In this document: positions 1 to 13,372 of the stretch, in pieces
Layout of the letters: every line of letters starts with the position of its first letter
How positions within the stretch are numbered: the stretch's first letter is position 1
Assembly (NCBI GenBank): GCA_037893225.1
Contig: JAZGUH010000087.1
Span: forward strand, 1,178,001-1,242,000
DNA: 64,000 bases
Direction: 5' to 3'
DNA from: Hippasteria phrygiana
Taxonomy: Eukaryota > Echinodermata > Asteroidea > Valvatida > Goniasteridae
The notes under the pieces: generated by a model
What the model saw: the letters and a program-made list of their open reading frames with translations, nothing else
Told to the model about the DNA's origin: nothing
Databases searched by the model: none
Translations under genes and position numbers: made by a program

Positions 1-159
1 ATCATCGGCGGCTTCCCAGAGTTAAAACTTGTGGAGAAAATTCAAACCTCGCAATGTTTATTTTCTTTCCGGCCAACATCTGTGTGCATATTACCGTCTA
101 TTTATTGCTCCATGCATGTCAAATTCCCTGGGGTATGGACTTGCTTTACTCATTCATAA

Positions 160-391
160 TTGCATGAAATATCAACCAAATTCAGTAATTTTGACATGTA
201 TGGATAGCTTAGATCTGGCGCTACATGTTGCAATTATCGGCGGCTTCCAAGAGTTAAAACTTGTGGAGAAAATTAAAACCTCGCAATGTTTATTTTCTTT
301 CCGGCCAACATCTGTGTGCATATTACCGTCTATTTATTGCTCCATGCATGTCAAATTCCCTGGGGTATGGACTTGCTTTACTCATTCATAA
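160..391 (+). repeat. Representative 232-bp monomer
   Basis: This copy, phased to begin at TTGCATGAAA and end at CATTCATAA, is exactly 232 bp with 88 G+C. Within the unit, CATG lies at offsets 4, 36, 65, 184 and 188, with a further one at 160 in many other copies. TTTATT lies at offsets 130 and 174, which reads AATAAA on the minus strand. Recurrent variable sites across the array are: TTCAG or TGCAG near 22; TAATTT or TATTTT near 28; GGATAG, GTATAG or GGCTAG near 43; AATTATC or AATCATC near 76; CCCAGAG, CCAAGAG, CTTAGAG or CCTAGAG near 88; TTAAAAC or TTAACAC near 96; GTACATG, GTGCATA or GTACATA near 158; CCATGCATG, CCATGCCTG, TCATGCCTG or CCATTCATG near 183; and CCTGGGG, CCAGGGG, CCTTGGG or CACTGGGG near 199. 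Confidence 0.95.
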
Positions 392-3300
392 TTGCATGAA
401 ATATCAACCAAATTCAGTAATTTTGACATGTATGGATAGCTTAGATCTGGCGCTACATGTTGCAATTATCGGCGGCTTCTTAGAGTTAAAACTTGTAGAG
501 AAAATTCAAACCTCGCAATGTTTATTTTCTTTCCGGCCAACATCTGTGTACATGTTACCGTCTATTTATTGCTCCATGCCTGTCAAATTCCCTGGGGTAT
601 GGACTTGCTTTACTCATTCATAATTGCATGAAATATCAACCAAATGCAGTATTTTTGACATGTATGGATAGCTTAGATCTGGCGCTACATGTTGCAATCA
701 TCGGCGGCTTCCCAGAGTTAAAACTTGTGGAGAAAATTCAAACCTCGCAATGTTTATTTTCTTTCCGGCCAACATCTGTGTACATATTACCGTCTATTTA
801 TTGCTCCATGCATGTCAAATTCCCTGGGGTATGGACTTGCTTTATTCATTCATAATTGCATGAAATATCAACCAAATGCAGTATTTTTGACATGTATGGA
901 TAGCTTAGATCTGGCGCTACATGTTGCAATCATCGGCGGCTTCCTAGAGTTAAAACTTGTGGAGAAAATTCAAACCTCGCAATGTTTATTTTCTTTCCGG
1001 CCAACATCTGTGTACATGTTACCGTCTATTTATTGCTCCATGCCTGTCAAATTCCCTGGGGTATGGACTTGCTTTACTCATTCATAATTGCATGAAATAT
1101 CAACCAAATTCAGTAATTTTGACATGTATGGCTAGCTTAGATCTGGCGCTACATGTTGCAATTATCGGCGGCTTCTTAGAGTTAACACTTGTGGAGAAAA
1201 TTCAAACCTCGCAATGTTTATTTTCTTTCCGGCCAACATCTGTGTACATGTTACCGTCTATTTATTGCTCCATGCATGTCAAATTCCCTGGGGTATGGAC
1301 TTGCTTTACTCATTCATAATTGCATGAAATATCAACCAAATTCAGTAATTTTGACATGTATGTATAGCTTAGATCTGGCGCTACATGTTGCAATCATCGG
1401 CGGCTTCCCAGAGTTAAAACTTGTGGAGAAAATTCAAACCTCGCAATGTTTATTTTCTTTCCGGCCAACATCTGTGTACATGTTACCGTCTATTTATTGC
1501 TCCATGCCTGTCAAATTCCCTGGGGTATGGACTTGCTTTACTCATTCATAATTGCATGAAATATCAACCAAATGCAGTAATTTTGACATGTATGTATAGC
1601 TTAGATCTGGCGCTACATGTTGCAATCATCGGCGGCTTCCCAGAGTTAAAACTTGTGGAGAAAATTCAAACCTCGCAATGTTTATTTTCTTTCCGGCCAA
1701 CATCTGTGTGCATATTACCGTCTATTTATTGCTCCATGCATGTCAAATTCCCTGGGGTATGGACTTGCTTTACTCATTCATAATTGCATGAAATATCAAC
1801 CAAATTCAGTAATTTTGACATGTATGGATAGCTTAGATCTGGCGCTACATGTTGCAATTATCGGCGGCTTCCAAGAGTTAAAACTTGTGGAGAAAATTAA
1901 AACCTCGCAATGTTTATTTTCTTTCCGGCCAACATCTGTGTGCATATTACCGTCTATTTATTGCTCCATGCATGTCAAATTCCCTGGGGTATGGACTTGC
2001 TTTACTCATTCATAATTGCATGAAATATCAACCAAATTCAGTAATTTTGACATGTATGGATAGCTTAGATCTGGCGCTACATGTTGCAATTATCGGCGGC
2101 TTCTTAGAGTTAAAACTTGTAGAGAAAATTCAAACCTCGCAATGTTTATTTTCTTTCCGGCCAACATCTGTGTACATGTTACCGTCTATTTATTGCTCCA
2201 TGCCTGTCAAATTCCCTGGGGTATGGACTTGCTTTACTCATTCATAATTGCATGAAATATCAACCAAATGCAGTATTTTTGACATGTATGGATAGCTTAG
2301 ATCTGGCGCTACATGTTGCAATCATCGGCGGCTTCCCAGAGTTAAAACTTGTGGAGAAAATTCAAACCTCGCAATGTTTATTTTCTTTCCGGCCAACATC
2401 TGTGTACATATTACCGTCTATTTATTGCTCCATGCCTGTCAAATTCCCTGGGGTATGGACTTGCTTTACTCATTCATAATTGCATGAAATATCAACCAAA
2501 TTCAGTAATTTTGACATGTATGGCTAGCTTAGATCTGGCGCTACATGTTGCAATTATCGGCGGCTTCTTAGAGTTAACACTTGTGGAGAAAATTCAAACC
2601 TCGCAATGTTTATTTTCTTTCCGGCCAACATCTGTGTACATGTTACCGTCTATTTATTGCTCCATGCATGTCAAATTCCCTGGGGTATGGACTTGCTTTA
2701 CTCATTCATAATTGCATGAAATATCAACCAAATGCAGTAATTTTGACATGTATGTATAGCTTAGATCTGGCGCTACATGTTGCAATCATCGGCGGCTTCC
2801 CAGAGTTAAAACTTGTGGAGAAAATTCAAACCTCGCAATGTTTATTTTCTTTCCGGCCAACATCTGTGTACATGTTACCGTCTATTTATTGCTCCATGCC
2901 TGTCAAATTCCCTGGGGTATGGACTTGCTTTACTCATTCATAATTGCATGAAATATCAACCAAATGCAGTAATTTTGACATGTATGTATAGCTTAGATCT
3001 GGCGCTACATGTTGCAATCATCGGCGGCTTCCCAGAGTTAAAACTTGTGGAGAAAATTCAAACCTCGCAATGTTTATTTTCTTTCCGGCCAACATCTGTG
3101 TGCATATTACCGTCTATTTATTGCTCCATGCATGTCAAATTCCCTGGGGTATGGACTTGCTTTACTCATTCATAATTGCATGAAATATCAACCAAATTCA
3201 GTAATTTTGACATGTATGGATAGCTTAGATCTGGCGCTACATGTTGCAATTATCGGCGGCTTCCAAGAGTTAAAACTTGTGGAGAAAATTAAAACCTCGC

Positions 3301-4150
3301 AATGTTTATTTTCTTTCCGGCCAACATCTGTGTGCATATTACCGTCTATTTATTGCTCCATGCATGTCAAATTCCCTGGGGTATGGACTTGCTTTACTCA
3401 TTCATAATTGCATGAAATATCAACCAAATTCAGTAATTTTGACATGTATGGATAGCTTAGATCTGGCGCTACATGTTGCAATTATCGGCGGCTTCTTAGA
3501 GTTAAAACTTGTAGAGAAAATTCAAACCTCGCAATGTTTATTTTCTTTCCGGCCAACATCTGTGTACATGTTACCGTCTATTTATTGCTCCATGCCTGTC
3601 AAATTCCCTGGGGTATGGACTTGCTTTACTCATTCATAATTGCATGAAATATCAACCAAATGCAGTATTTTTGACATGTATGGATAGCTTAGATCTGGCG
3701 CTACATGTTGCAATCATCGGCGGCTTCCCAGAGTTAAAACTTGTGGAGAAAATTCAAACCTCGCAATGTTTATTTTCTTTCCGGCCAACATCTGTGTACA
3801 TATTACCGTCTATTTATTGCTCCATGCATGTCAAATTCCCTGGGGTATGGACTTGCTTTATTCATTCATAATTGCATGAAATATCAACCAAATGCAGTAT
3901 TTTTGACATGTATGGATAGCTTAGATCTGGCGCTACATGTTGCAATCATCGGCGGCTTCCTAGAATTAAAACTTGTGGAGAAAATTCAAACCTCGCAATG
4001 TTTATTTTCTTTCCGGCCAACATCTGTGTACATGTTACCGTTTATTTATTGCTCCATGCATGTCAAATTCCCTGGGGTATGGACTTGCTTTACTCATTCA
4101 TAATTGCATGAAATATCAACCAAATTCAGTAATTTTGACATGTATGGATA

Positions 4151-4156
4151 GCTAAG
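4151..4156 (+). repeat. Nonsense variant GCTAAG within the unit
   Basis: GCTTAG is GCTAAG here, which puts TAA in the main plus-strand frame and cuts it to 60 codons. The same change ends frames at 5,315, 9,259, 15,995, 17,854, 20,634, 22,493, 24,353 and 26,212, nine in all. Its spread through the array argues that the open frame is not maintained by selection. The next unit often carries CAATATTTA, so the two variants travel together as one haplotype. Confidence 0.85.
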
Positions 4157-7100
4157 ATCTGGCGCTACATGTTGCAATTATCGGCGGCTTCTTAGAGTTA
4201 ACACTTGTGGAGAAAATTCAAACCTCGCAATATTTATTTTCTTTCCGGCCAACATCTGTGTACATGTTACCGTCTATTTATTGCTCCATGCCTGTCAAAT
4301 TCCCTGGGGTATGGACTTGCTTTACTCATTCATAATTGCATGAAATATCAACCAAATGCAGTAATTTTGACATGTATGTATAGCTTAGATCTGGCGCTAC
4401 ATGTTGCAATCATCGGCGGCTTCCCAGAGTTAAAACTTGTGGAGAAAATTCAAACCTCGCAATGTTTATTTTCTTTCCGGCCAACATCTGTGTGCATATT
4501 ACCGTCTATTTATTGCTCCATGCATGTCAAATTCCCTGGGGTATGGACTTGCTTTACTCATTCATAATTGCATGAAATATCAACCAAATTCAGTAATTTT
4601 GACATGTATGGATAGCTTAGATCTGGCGCTACATGTTGCAATTATCGGCGGCTTCTTAGAGTTAACACTTGTGGAGAAAATTCAAACCTCGCAATGTTTA
4701 TTTTCTTTCCGGCCAACATCTGTGTACATGTTACCGTCTATTTATTGCTTCATGCCTGTCAAATTCCCTGGGGTATGGACTTGCTTTACTCATTCATAAT
4801 TGCATGAAATATCAACCAAATGCAGTAATTTTGACATGTATGGATAGCTTAGATCTGGCGCTACATGTTGCAATTATCGGCGGCTTCTTAGAGTTAACAC
4901 TTGTGGAGAAAATTCAAACCTCGCAATGTTTATTTTCTTTCCGGCCAACATCTGTGTACATATTACCGTCTATTTATTGCTCCATGCATGTCAAATTCCC
5001 TGGGGTATGGACTTGCTTTATTCATTCATAATTGCATGAAATATCAACCAAATGCAGTATTTTTGACATGTATGGATAGCTTAGATCTGGCGCTACATGT
5101 TGCAATCATCGGCGGCTTCCTAGAATTAAAACTTGTGGAGAAAATTCAAACCTCGCAATGTTTATTTTCTTTCCGGCCAACATCTGTGTACATGTTACCG
5201 TTTATTTATTGCTCCATGCATGTCAAATTCCCTGGGGTATGGACTTGCTTTACTCATTCATAATTGCATGAAATATCAACCAAATTCAGTAATTTTGACA
5301 TGTATGGATAGCTAAGATCTGGCGCTACATGTTGCAATTATCGGCGGCTTCTTAGAGTTAACACTTGTGGAGAAAATTCAAACCTCGCAATATTTATTTT
5401 CTTTCCGGCCAACATCTGTGTACATGTTACCGTCTATTTATTGCTCCATGCCTGTCAAATTCCCTGGGGTATGGACTTGCTTTACTCATTCATAATTGCA
5501 TGAAATATCAACCAAATGCAGTAATTTTGACATGTATGTATAGCTTAGATCTGGCGCTACATGTTGCAATCATCGGCGGCTTCCCAGAGTTAAAACTTGT
5601 GGAGAAAATTCAAACCTCGCAATGTTTATTTTCTTTCCGGCCAACATCTGTGTGCATATTACCGTCTATTTATTGCTCCATGCATGTCAAATTCCCTGGG
5701 GTATGGACTTGCTTTACTCATTCATAATTGCATGAAATATCAACCAAATTCAGTAATTTTGACATGTATGGATAGCTTAGATCTGGCGCTACATGTTGCA
5801 ATTATCGGCGGCTTCTTAGAGTTAACACTTGTGGAGAAAATTCAAACCTCGCAATGTTTATTTTCTTTCCGGCCAACATCTGTGTACATGTTACCGTCTA
5901 TTTATTGCTTCATGCCTGTCAAATTCCCTGGGGTATGGACTTGCTTTACTCATTCATAATTGCATGAAATATCAACCAAATGCAGTAATTTTGACATGTA
6001 TGGATAGCTTAGATCTGGCGCTACATGTTGCAATTATCGGCGGCTTCTTAGAGTTAACACTTGTGGAGAAAATTCAAACCTCGCAATGTTTATTTTCTTT
6101 CCGGCCAACATCTGTGTACATGTTACCGTCTATTTATTGCTTCATGCCTGTCAAATTCCCTGGGGTATGGACTTGCTTTACTCATTCATAATTGCATGAA
6201 ATATCAACCAAATGCAGTAATTTTGACATGTATGGATAGCTTAGATCTGGCGCTACATGTTGCAATTATCGGCGGCTTCTAAGAGTTAACACTTGTGGAG
6301 AAAATTCAAACCTCGCAATGTTTATTTTCTTTCCGGCCAACATCTGTGTACATGTTACCTTCTATTTATTGCTTCATGCCTGTCAAATTCCCTGGGGTAT
6401 GGACTTGCTTTACTCATTCATAATTGCATGAAATATCAACCAAATGCAGTAATTTTGACATGTATGTATAGCTTAGATCTGGCGCTACATGTTGCAATCA
6501 TCGGCGGCTTCCCAGAGTTAAAACTTGTGGAGAAAATTCAAACCTCGCAATGTTTATTTTCTTTCCGGCCAACATCTGTGTACATGTTACCGTCTATTTA
6601 TTGCTCCATGCATGTCAAATTCCCAGGGGTATGGACTTGCTTTATTCATTCATAATTGCATGAAATATCAACCAAATGCAGTATTTTTGACATGTATGGA
6701 TAGCTTAGATCTGGCGCTACATGTTGCAATCATCGGCGGCTTCCTAGAGTTAAAACTTGTGGAGAAAATTCAAACCTCGCAATGTTTATTTTCTTTCCGG
6801 CCAACATCTGTGTACATGTTACCGTCTATTTATTGCTCCATGCCTGTCAAATTCCCTGGGGTATGGACTTGCTTTACTCATTCATAATTGCATGAAATAT
6901 CAACCAAATTCAGTAATTTTGACATGTATGGCTAGCTTAGATCTGGCGCTACATGTTGCAATTATCGGCGGCTTCTTAGAGTTAACACTTGTGGAGAAAA
7001 TTCAAACCTCGCAATGTTTATTTTCTTTCCGGCCAACATCTGTGTACATGTTACCGTCTATTTATTGCTCCATGCATGTCAAATTCCCTGGGGTATGGAC

Positions 7101-10100
7101 TTGCTTTACTCATTCATAATTGCATGAAATATCAACCAAATGCAGTAATTTTGACATGTATGTATAGCTTAGATCTGGCGCTACATGTTGCAATCATCGG
7201 CGGCTTCCCAGAGTTAAAACTTGTGGAGAAAATTCAAACCTCGCAATGTTTATTTTCTTTCCGGCCAACATCTGTGTACATGTTACCGTCTATTTATTGC
7301 TCCATGCCTGTCAAATTCCCTGGGGTATGGACTTGCTTTACTCATTCATAATTGCATGAAATATCAACCAAATGCAGTAATTTTGACATGTATGTATAGC
7401 TTAGATCTGGCGCTACATGTTGCAATCATCGGCGGCTTCCCAGAGTTAAAACTTGTGGAGAAAATTCAAACCTCGCAATGTTTATTTTCTTTCCGGCCAA
7501 CATCTGTGTGCATATTACCGTCTATTTATTGCTCCATGCATGTCAAATTCCCTGGGGTATGGACTTGCTTTACTCATTCATAATTGCATGAAATATCAAC
7601 CAAATTCAGTAATTTTGACATGTATGGATAGCTTAGATCTGGCGCTACATGTTGCAATTATCGGCGGCTTCCAAGAGTTAAAACTTGTGGAGAAAATTCA
7701 AACCTCGCAATGTTTATTTTCTTTCCGGCCAACATCTGTGTGCATATTACCGTCTATTTATTGCTCCATGCATGTCAAATTCCCTGGGGTATGGACTTGC
7801 TTTACTCATTCATAATTGCATGAAATATCAACCAAATGCAGTAATTTTGACATGTATGTATAGCTTAGATCTGGCGCTACATGTTGCAATCATCGGCGGC
7901 TTCCCAGAGTTAAAACTTGTGGAGAAAATTCAAACCTCGCAATGTTTATTTTCTTTCCGGCCAACATCTGTGTACATGTTACCGTCTATTTATTGCTCCA
8001 TGCCTGTCAAATTCCCTGGGGTATGGACTTGCTTTACTCATTCATAATTGCATGAAATATCAACCAAATGCAGTAATTTTGACATGTATGTATAGCTTAG
8101 ATCTGGCGCTACATGTTGCAATCATCGGCGGCTTCCCAGAGTTAAAACTTGTGGAGAAAATTCAAACCTCGCAATGTTTATTTTCTTTCCGGCCAACATC
8201 TGTGTGCATATTACCGTCTATTTATTGCTCCATGCATGTCAAATTCCCTGGGGTATGGACTTGCTTTACTCATTCATAATTGCATGAAATATCAACCAAA
8301 TTCAGTAATTTTGACATGTATGGATAGCTTAGATCTGGCGCTACATGTTGCAATTATCGGCGGCTTCCAAGAGTTAAAACTTGTGGAGAAAATTCAAACC
8401 TCGCAATGTTTATTTTCTTTCCGGCCAACATCTGTGTGCATATTACCGTCTATTTATTGCTCCATGCATGTCAAATTCCCTGGGGTATGGACTTGCTTTA
8501 CTCATTCATAATTGCATGAAATATCAACCAAATTCAGTAATTTTGACATGTATGGATAGCTTAGATCTGGCGCTACATGTTGCAATTATCGGCGGCTTCT
8601 TAGAGTTAAAACTTGTGGAGAAAATTCAAACCTCGCAATGTTTATTTTCTTTCCGGCCAACATCTGTGTACATGTTACCGTCTATTTATTGCTCCATGCC
8701 TGTCAAATTCCCTGGGGTATGGACTTGCTTTACTCATTCATAATTGCATGAAATATCAACCAAATGCAGTATTTTTGACATGTATGGATAGCTTAGATCT
8801 GGCGCTACATGTTGCAATCATCGGCGGCTTCCCAGAGTTAAAACTTGTGGAGAAAATTCAAACCTCGCAATGTTTATTTTCTTTCCGGCCAACATCTGTG
8901 TACATATTACCGTCTATTTATTGCTCCATGCATGTCAAATTCCCTGGGGTATGGACTTGCTTTATTCATTCATAATTGCATGAAATATCAACCAAATGCA
9001 GTATTTTTGACATGTATGGATAGCTTAGATCTGGCGCTACATGTTGCAATCATCGGCGGCTTCCTAGAGTTAACACTTGTGGAGAAAATTCAAACCTCGC
9101 AATGTTTATTTTCTTTCCGGCCAACATCTGTGTACATGTTACCGTCTATTTATTGCTCCATGCATGTCAAATTCCCTGGGGTATGGACTTGCTTTACTCA
9201 TTCATAATTGCATGAAATATCAACCAAATTCAGTAATTTTGACATGTATGGATAGCTAAGATCTGGCGCTACATGTTGCAATTATCGGCGGCTTCTTAGA
9301 GTTAACACTTGTGGAGAAAATTCAAACCTCGCAATATTTATTTTCTTTCCGGCCAACATCTGTGTACATGTTACCGTCTATTTATTGCTCCATGCCTGTC
9401 AAATTCCCTGGGGTATGGACTTGCTTTACTCATTCATAATTGCATGAAATATCAACCAAATGCAGTAATTTTGACATGTATGTATAGCTTAGATCTGGCG
9501 CTACATGTTGCAATCATCGGCGGCTTCCCAGAGTTAAAACTTGTGGAGAAAATTCAAACCTCGCAATGTTTATTTTCTTTCCGGCCAACATCTGTGTGCA
9601 TATTACCGTCTATTTATTGCTCCATGCATGTCAAATTCCCTGGGGTATGGACTTGCTTTACTCATTCATAATTGCATGAAATATCAACCAAATTCAGTAA
9701 TTTTGACATGTATGGATAGCTTAGATCTGGCGCTACATGTTGCAATTATCGGCGGCTTCTTAGAGTTAACACTTGTGGAGAAAATTCAAACCTCGCAATG
9801 TTTATTTTCTTTCCGGCCAACATCTGTGTACATGTTACCGTCTATTTATTGCTTCATGCCTGTCAAATTCCCTGGGGTATGGACTTGCTTTACTCATTCA
9901 TAATTGCATGAAATATCAACCAAATGCAGTAATTTTGACATGTATGGATAGCTTAGATCTGGCGCTACATGTTGCAATTATCGGCGGCTTCTTAGAGTTA
10001 ACACTTGTGGAGAAAATTCAAACCTCGCAATGTTTATTTTCTTTCCGGCCAACATCTGTGTACATGTTACCGTCTATTTATTGCTTCATGCCTGTCAAAT

Positions 10101-10297
10101 TCCCTGGGGTATGGACTTGCTTTACTCATTCATAATTGCATGAAATATCAACCAAATGCAGTAATTTTGACATGTATGTATAGCTTAGATCTGGCGCTAC
10201 ATGTTGCAATCATCGGCGGCTTCCCAGAGTTAAAACTTGTGGAGAAAATTCAAACCTCGCAATGTTTATTTTCATTCCGGCCAACATCTGTGTACAT

Positions 10298-10308
10298 GTT
10301 ACCTACCG
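10298..10308 (+). repeat. Representative +4 unit (236 bp), TACC microduplication
   Basis: GTTACCGTC is GTTACCTACCGTC here, a tandem duplication of TACC. Thirteen copies are present, near 10,301, 12,161, 12,631, 15,641, 17,501, 20,281, 22,140, 24,000, 25,860, 41,831, 43,460, 53,867 and 55,262. The copy at 12,161 has AACC as the second block, a later point change. This marker is the easiest one for tracing the 1.86-kb and 12-kb higher-order periods. Confidence 0.92.
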
Positions 10309-13300
10309 TCTATTTATTGCTCCATGCATGTCAAATTCCCTGGGGTATGGACTTGCTTTACTCATTCATAATTGCATGAAATATCAACCAAATGCAGTAA
10401 TTTTGACATGTATGTATAGCTTAGATCTGGCGCTACATGTTGCAATCATCGGCGGCTTCCCAGAGTTAAAACTTGTGGAGAAAATTCAAACCTCGCAATG
10501 TTTATTTTCTTTCCGGCCAACATCTGTGTGCATATTACCGTCTATTTATTGCTCCATGCATGTCAAATTCCCTGGGGTATGGACTTGCTTTACTCATTCA
10601 TAATTGCATGAAATATCAACCAAATTCAGTAATTTTGACATGTATGGATAGCTTAGATCTGGCGCTACATGTTGCAATTATCGGCGGCTTCCAAGAGTTA
10701 AAACTTGTGGAGAAAATTCAAACCTCGCAATGTTTATTTTCTTTCCGGCCAACATCTGTGTGCATATTACCGTCTATTTATTGCTCCATGCATGTCAAAT
10801 TCCCTGGGGTATGGACTTGCTTTACTCATTCATAATTGCATGAAATATCAACCAAATTCAGTAATTTTGACATGTATGGATAGCTTAGATCTGGCGCTAC
10901 ATGTTGCAATTATCGGCGGCTTCTTAGAGTTAAAACTTGTGGAGAAAATTCAAACCTCGCAATGTTTATTTTCTTTCCGGCCAACATCTGTGTACATGTT
11001 ACCGTCTATTTATTGCTCCATGCCTGTCAAATTCCCTGGGGTATGGACTTGCTTTACTCATTCATAATTGCATGAAATATCAACCAAATGCAGTATTTTT
11101 GACATGTATGGATAGCTTAGATCTGGCGCTACATGTTGCAATCATCGGCGGCTTCCCAGAGTTAAAACTTGTGGAGAAAATTCAAACCTCGCAATGTTTA
11201 TTTTCTTTCCGGCCAACATCTGTGTACATGTTACCGTCTATTTATTGCTCCATGCATGTCAAATTCCCTGGGGTATGGACTTGCTTTATTCATTCATAAT
11301 TGCATGAAATATCAACCAAATGCAGTATTTTTGACATGTATGGATAGCTTAGATCTGGCGCTACATGTTGCAATCATCGGCGGCTTCCTAGAGTTAAAAC
11401 TTGTGGAGAAAATTCAAACCTCGCAATGTTTATTTTCTTTCCGGCCAACATCTGTGTACATGTTACCGTCTATTTATTGCTCCATGCATGTCAAATTCCT
11501 TGGGGTATGGACTTGCTTTACTCATTAATAATTGCATGAAATATCAACCAAATTCAGTAATTTTGACATGTATGGATAGCTTAGATCTGGCGCTACATGT
11601 TGCAATTATCGGCGGCTTCTTAGAGTTAACACTTGTGGAGAAAATTCAAACCTCGCAATGTTTATTTTCTTTCCGGCCAACATCTGTGTACATGTTACCG
11701 TCTATTTATTGCTTCATGCCTGTCAAATTCCCTGGGGTATGGACTTGCTTTACTCATTCATAATTGCATGAAATATCAACCAAATGCAGTAATTTTGACA
11801 TGTATGGATAGCTTAGATCTGGCGCTACATGTTGCAATTATCGGCGGCTTCTTAGAGTTAACACTTGTGGAGAAAATTCAAACCTCGCAATGTTTATTTT
11901 CTTTCCGGCCAACATCTGTGTACATGTTACCGTCTATTTATTGCTTCATGCCTGTCAAATTCCCTGGGGTATGGACTTGCTTTACTCATTCATAATTGCA
12001 TGAAATATCAACCAAATGCAGTAATTTTGACATGTATGTATAGCTTAGATCTGGCGCTACATGTTGCAATCATCGGCGGCTTCCCAGAGTTAAAACTTGT
12101 GGAGAAAATTCAAACCTCGCAATGTTTATTTTCTTTCCGGCCAACATCTGTGTACATGTTACCAACCGTCTATTTATTGCTCCATGCATGTCAAATTCCC
12201 TGGGGTATGGACTTGCTTTACTCATTCATAATTGCATGAAATATCAACCAAATGCAGTAATTTTGACATGTATGTATAGCTTAGATCTGGCGCTACATGT
12301 TGCAATCATCGGCGGCTTCCCAGAGTTAAAACTTGTGGAGAAAATTCAAACCTCGCAATGTTTATTTTCTTTCCGGCCAACATCTGTGTGCATATTACCG
12401 TCTATTTATTGCTCCATGCATGTCAAATTCCCTGGGGTATGGACTTGCTTTACTCATTCATAATTGCATGAAATATCAACCAAATTCAGTAATTTTGACA
12501 TGTATGGATAGCTTAGATCTGGCGCTACATGTTGCAATTATCGGCGGCTTCTTAGAGTTAACACTTGTGGAGAAAATTCAAACCTCGCAATGTTTATTTT
12601 CTTTCCGGCCAACATCTGTGTACATGTTACCTACCGTCTATTTATTGCTCCATGCATGTCAAATTCCCTGGGGTATGGACTTGCTTTACTCATTCATAAT
12701 TGCATGAAATATCAACCAAATTCAGTAATTTTGACATGTATGGATAGCTTAGATCTGGCGCTACATGTTGCAATTATCGGCGGCTTCTTAGAGTTAAAAC
12801 TTGTGGAGAAAATTCAAACCTCGCAATGTTTATTTTCTTTCCGGCCAACATCTGTGTACATGTTACCGTCTATTTATTGCTCCATGCCTGTCAAATTCCC
12901 TGGGGTATGGACTTGCTTTACTCATTCATAATTGCATGAAATATCAACCAAATTCAGTAATTTTGACATGTATGGATAGCTTAGATCTGGCGCTACATGT
13001 TGCAATTATCGGCGGCTTCCCAGAGTTAAAACTTGTGGAGAAAATTCAAACCTCGCAATGTTTATTTTCTTTCCGGCCAACATCTGTGTGCATATTACCG
13101 TCTATTTATTGCTCCATGCATGTCAAATTCCCTGGGGTATGGACTTGCTTTACTCATTCATAATTGCATGAAATATCAACCAAATTCAGTAATTTTGACA
13201 TGTATGGATAGCTTAGATCTGGCGCTACATGTTGCAATTATCGGCGGCTTCTTAGAGTTAAAACTTGTGGAGAAAATTCAAACCTCGCAATGTTTATTTT

Positions 13301-13360
13301 CTTTCCGGCCAACATCTGTGTACATGTTACCGTCTATTTATTGCTCCATGCCTGTCAAAT

Positions 13361-13372
13361 TCCCTGGGTATG
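13361..13372 (+). repeat. Representative -1 unit (231 bp) and its family
   Basis: CCTGGGGTATGG is CCTGGGTATGG here, one G short in a G run. The unit becomes 231 bp, again a multiple of three. Thirteen copies are present, near 13,366, 16,146, 18,005, 21,713, 25,432, 27,291, 29,842, 31,226, 32,610, 34,226, 37,931, 44,195 and 55,999. Units with TTGGG in place of GGGG (for example at 28,216) are substitutions and keep 232 bp. Confidence 0.92.

Larger units (their letters stand above)
1..10300 (+). repeat. Array block I: indel-free 232-bp units with short higher-order repeats
   Basis: From 29 to 10,005 every period is exactly 232 bp (43 units), with no net indel. Variant patterns recur at whole-unit offsets: 6 units (1,392 bp; 1,421 and 2,813), 13 units (3,016 bp; 29 and 3,045), 5 units (1,160 bp; the nonsense variant at 3,973 and 5,133, with the following two units also matching) and 3 units (696 bp; 7,221 and 7,917). 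The pattern around 957 returns around 6,757, 25 units later. Mixed multiples are what repeated unequal exchange produces, rather than one fixed higher-order unit. No gene is seen. Confidence 0.85.

Noticed and set aside
160..391. RNA polymerase III A and B boxes on the minus strand of the unit
   Set aside because: TGGCCGGAAAG and GGTTTGAATTT are only partial matches, the spacing is short, and a TTTT terminator follows at once. Too weak for a tRNA-derived element.
160..391. CENP-B box or other known centromere motif
   Set aside because: No match to the CENP-B core was found in the unit on reading; a centromeric role cannot be claimed.
160..391. Hairpin TCCATGC with GTATGGA at the end of the unit
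   Set aside because: Seven pairs with a G-T wobble and a loop of about 17 bases; the CCATGCCTG variants weaken it without compensating changes.
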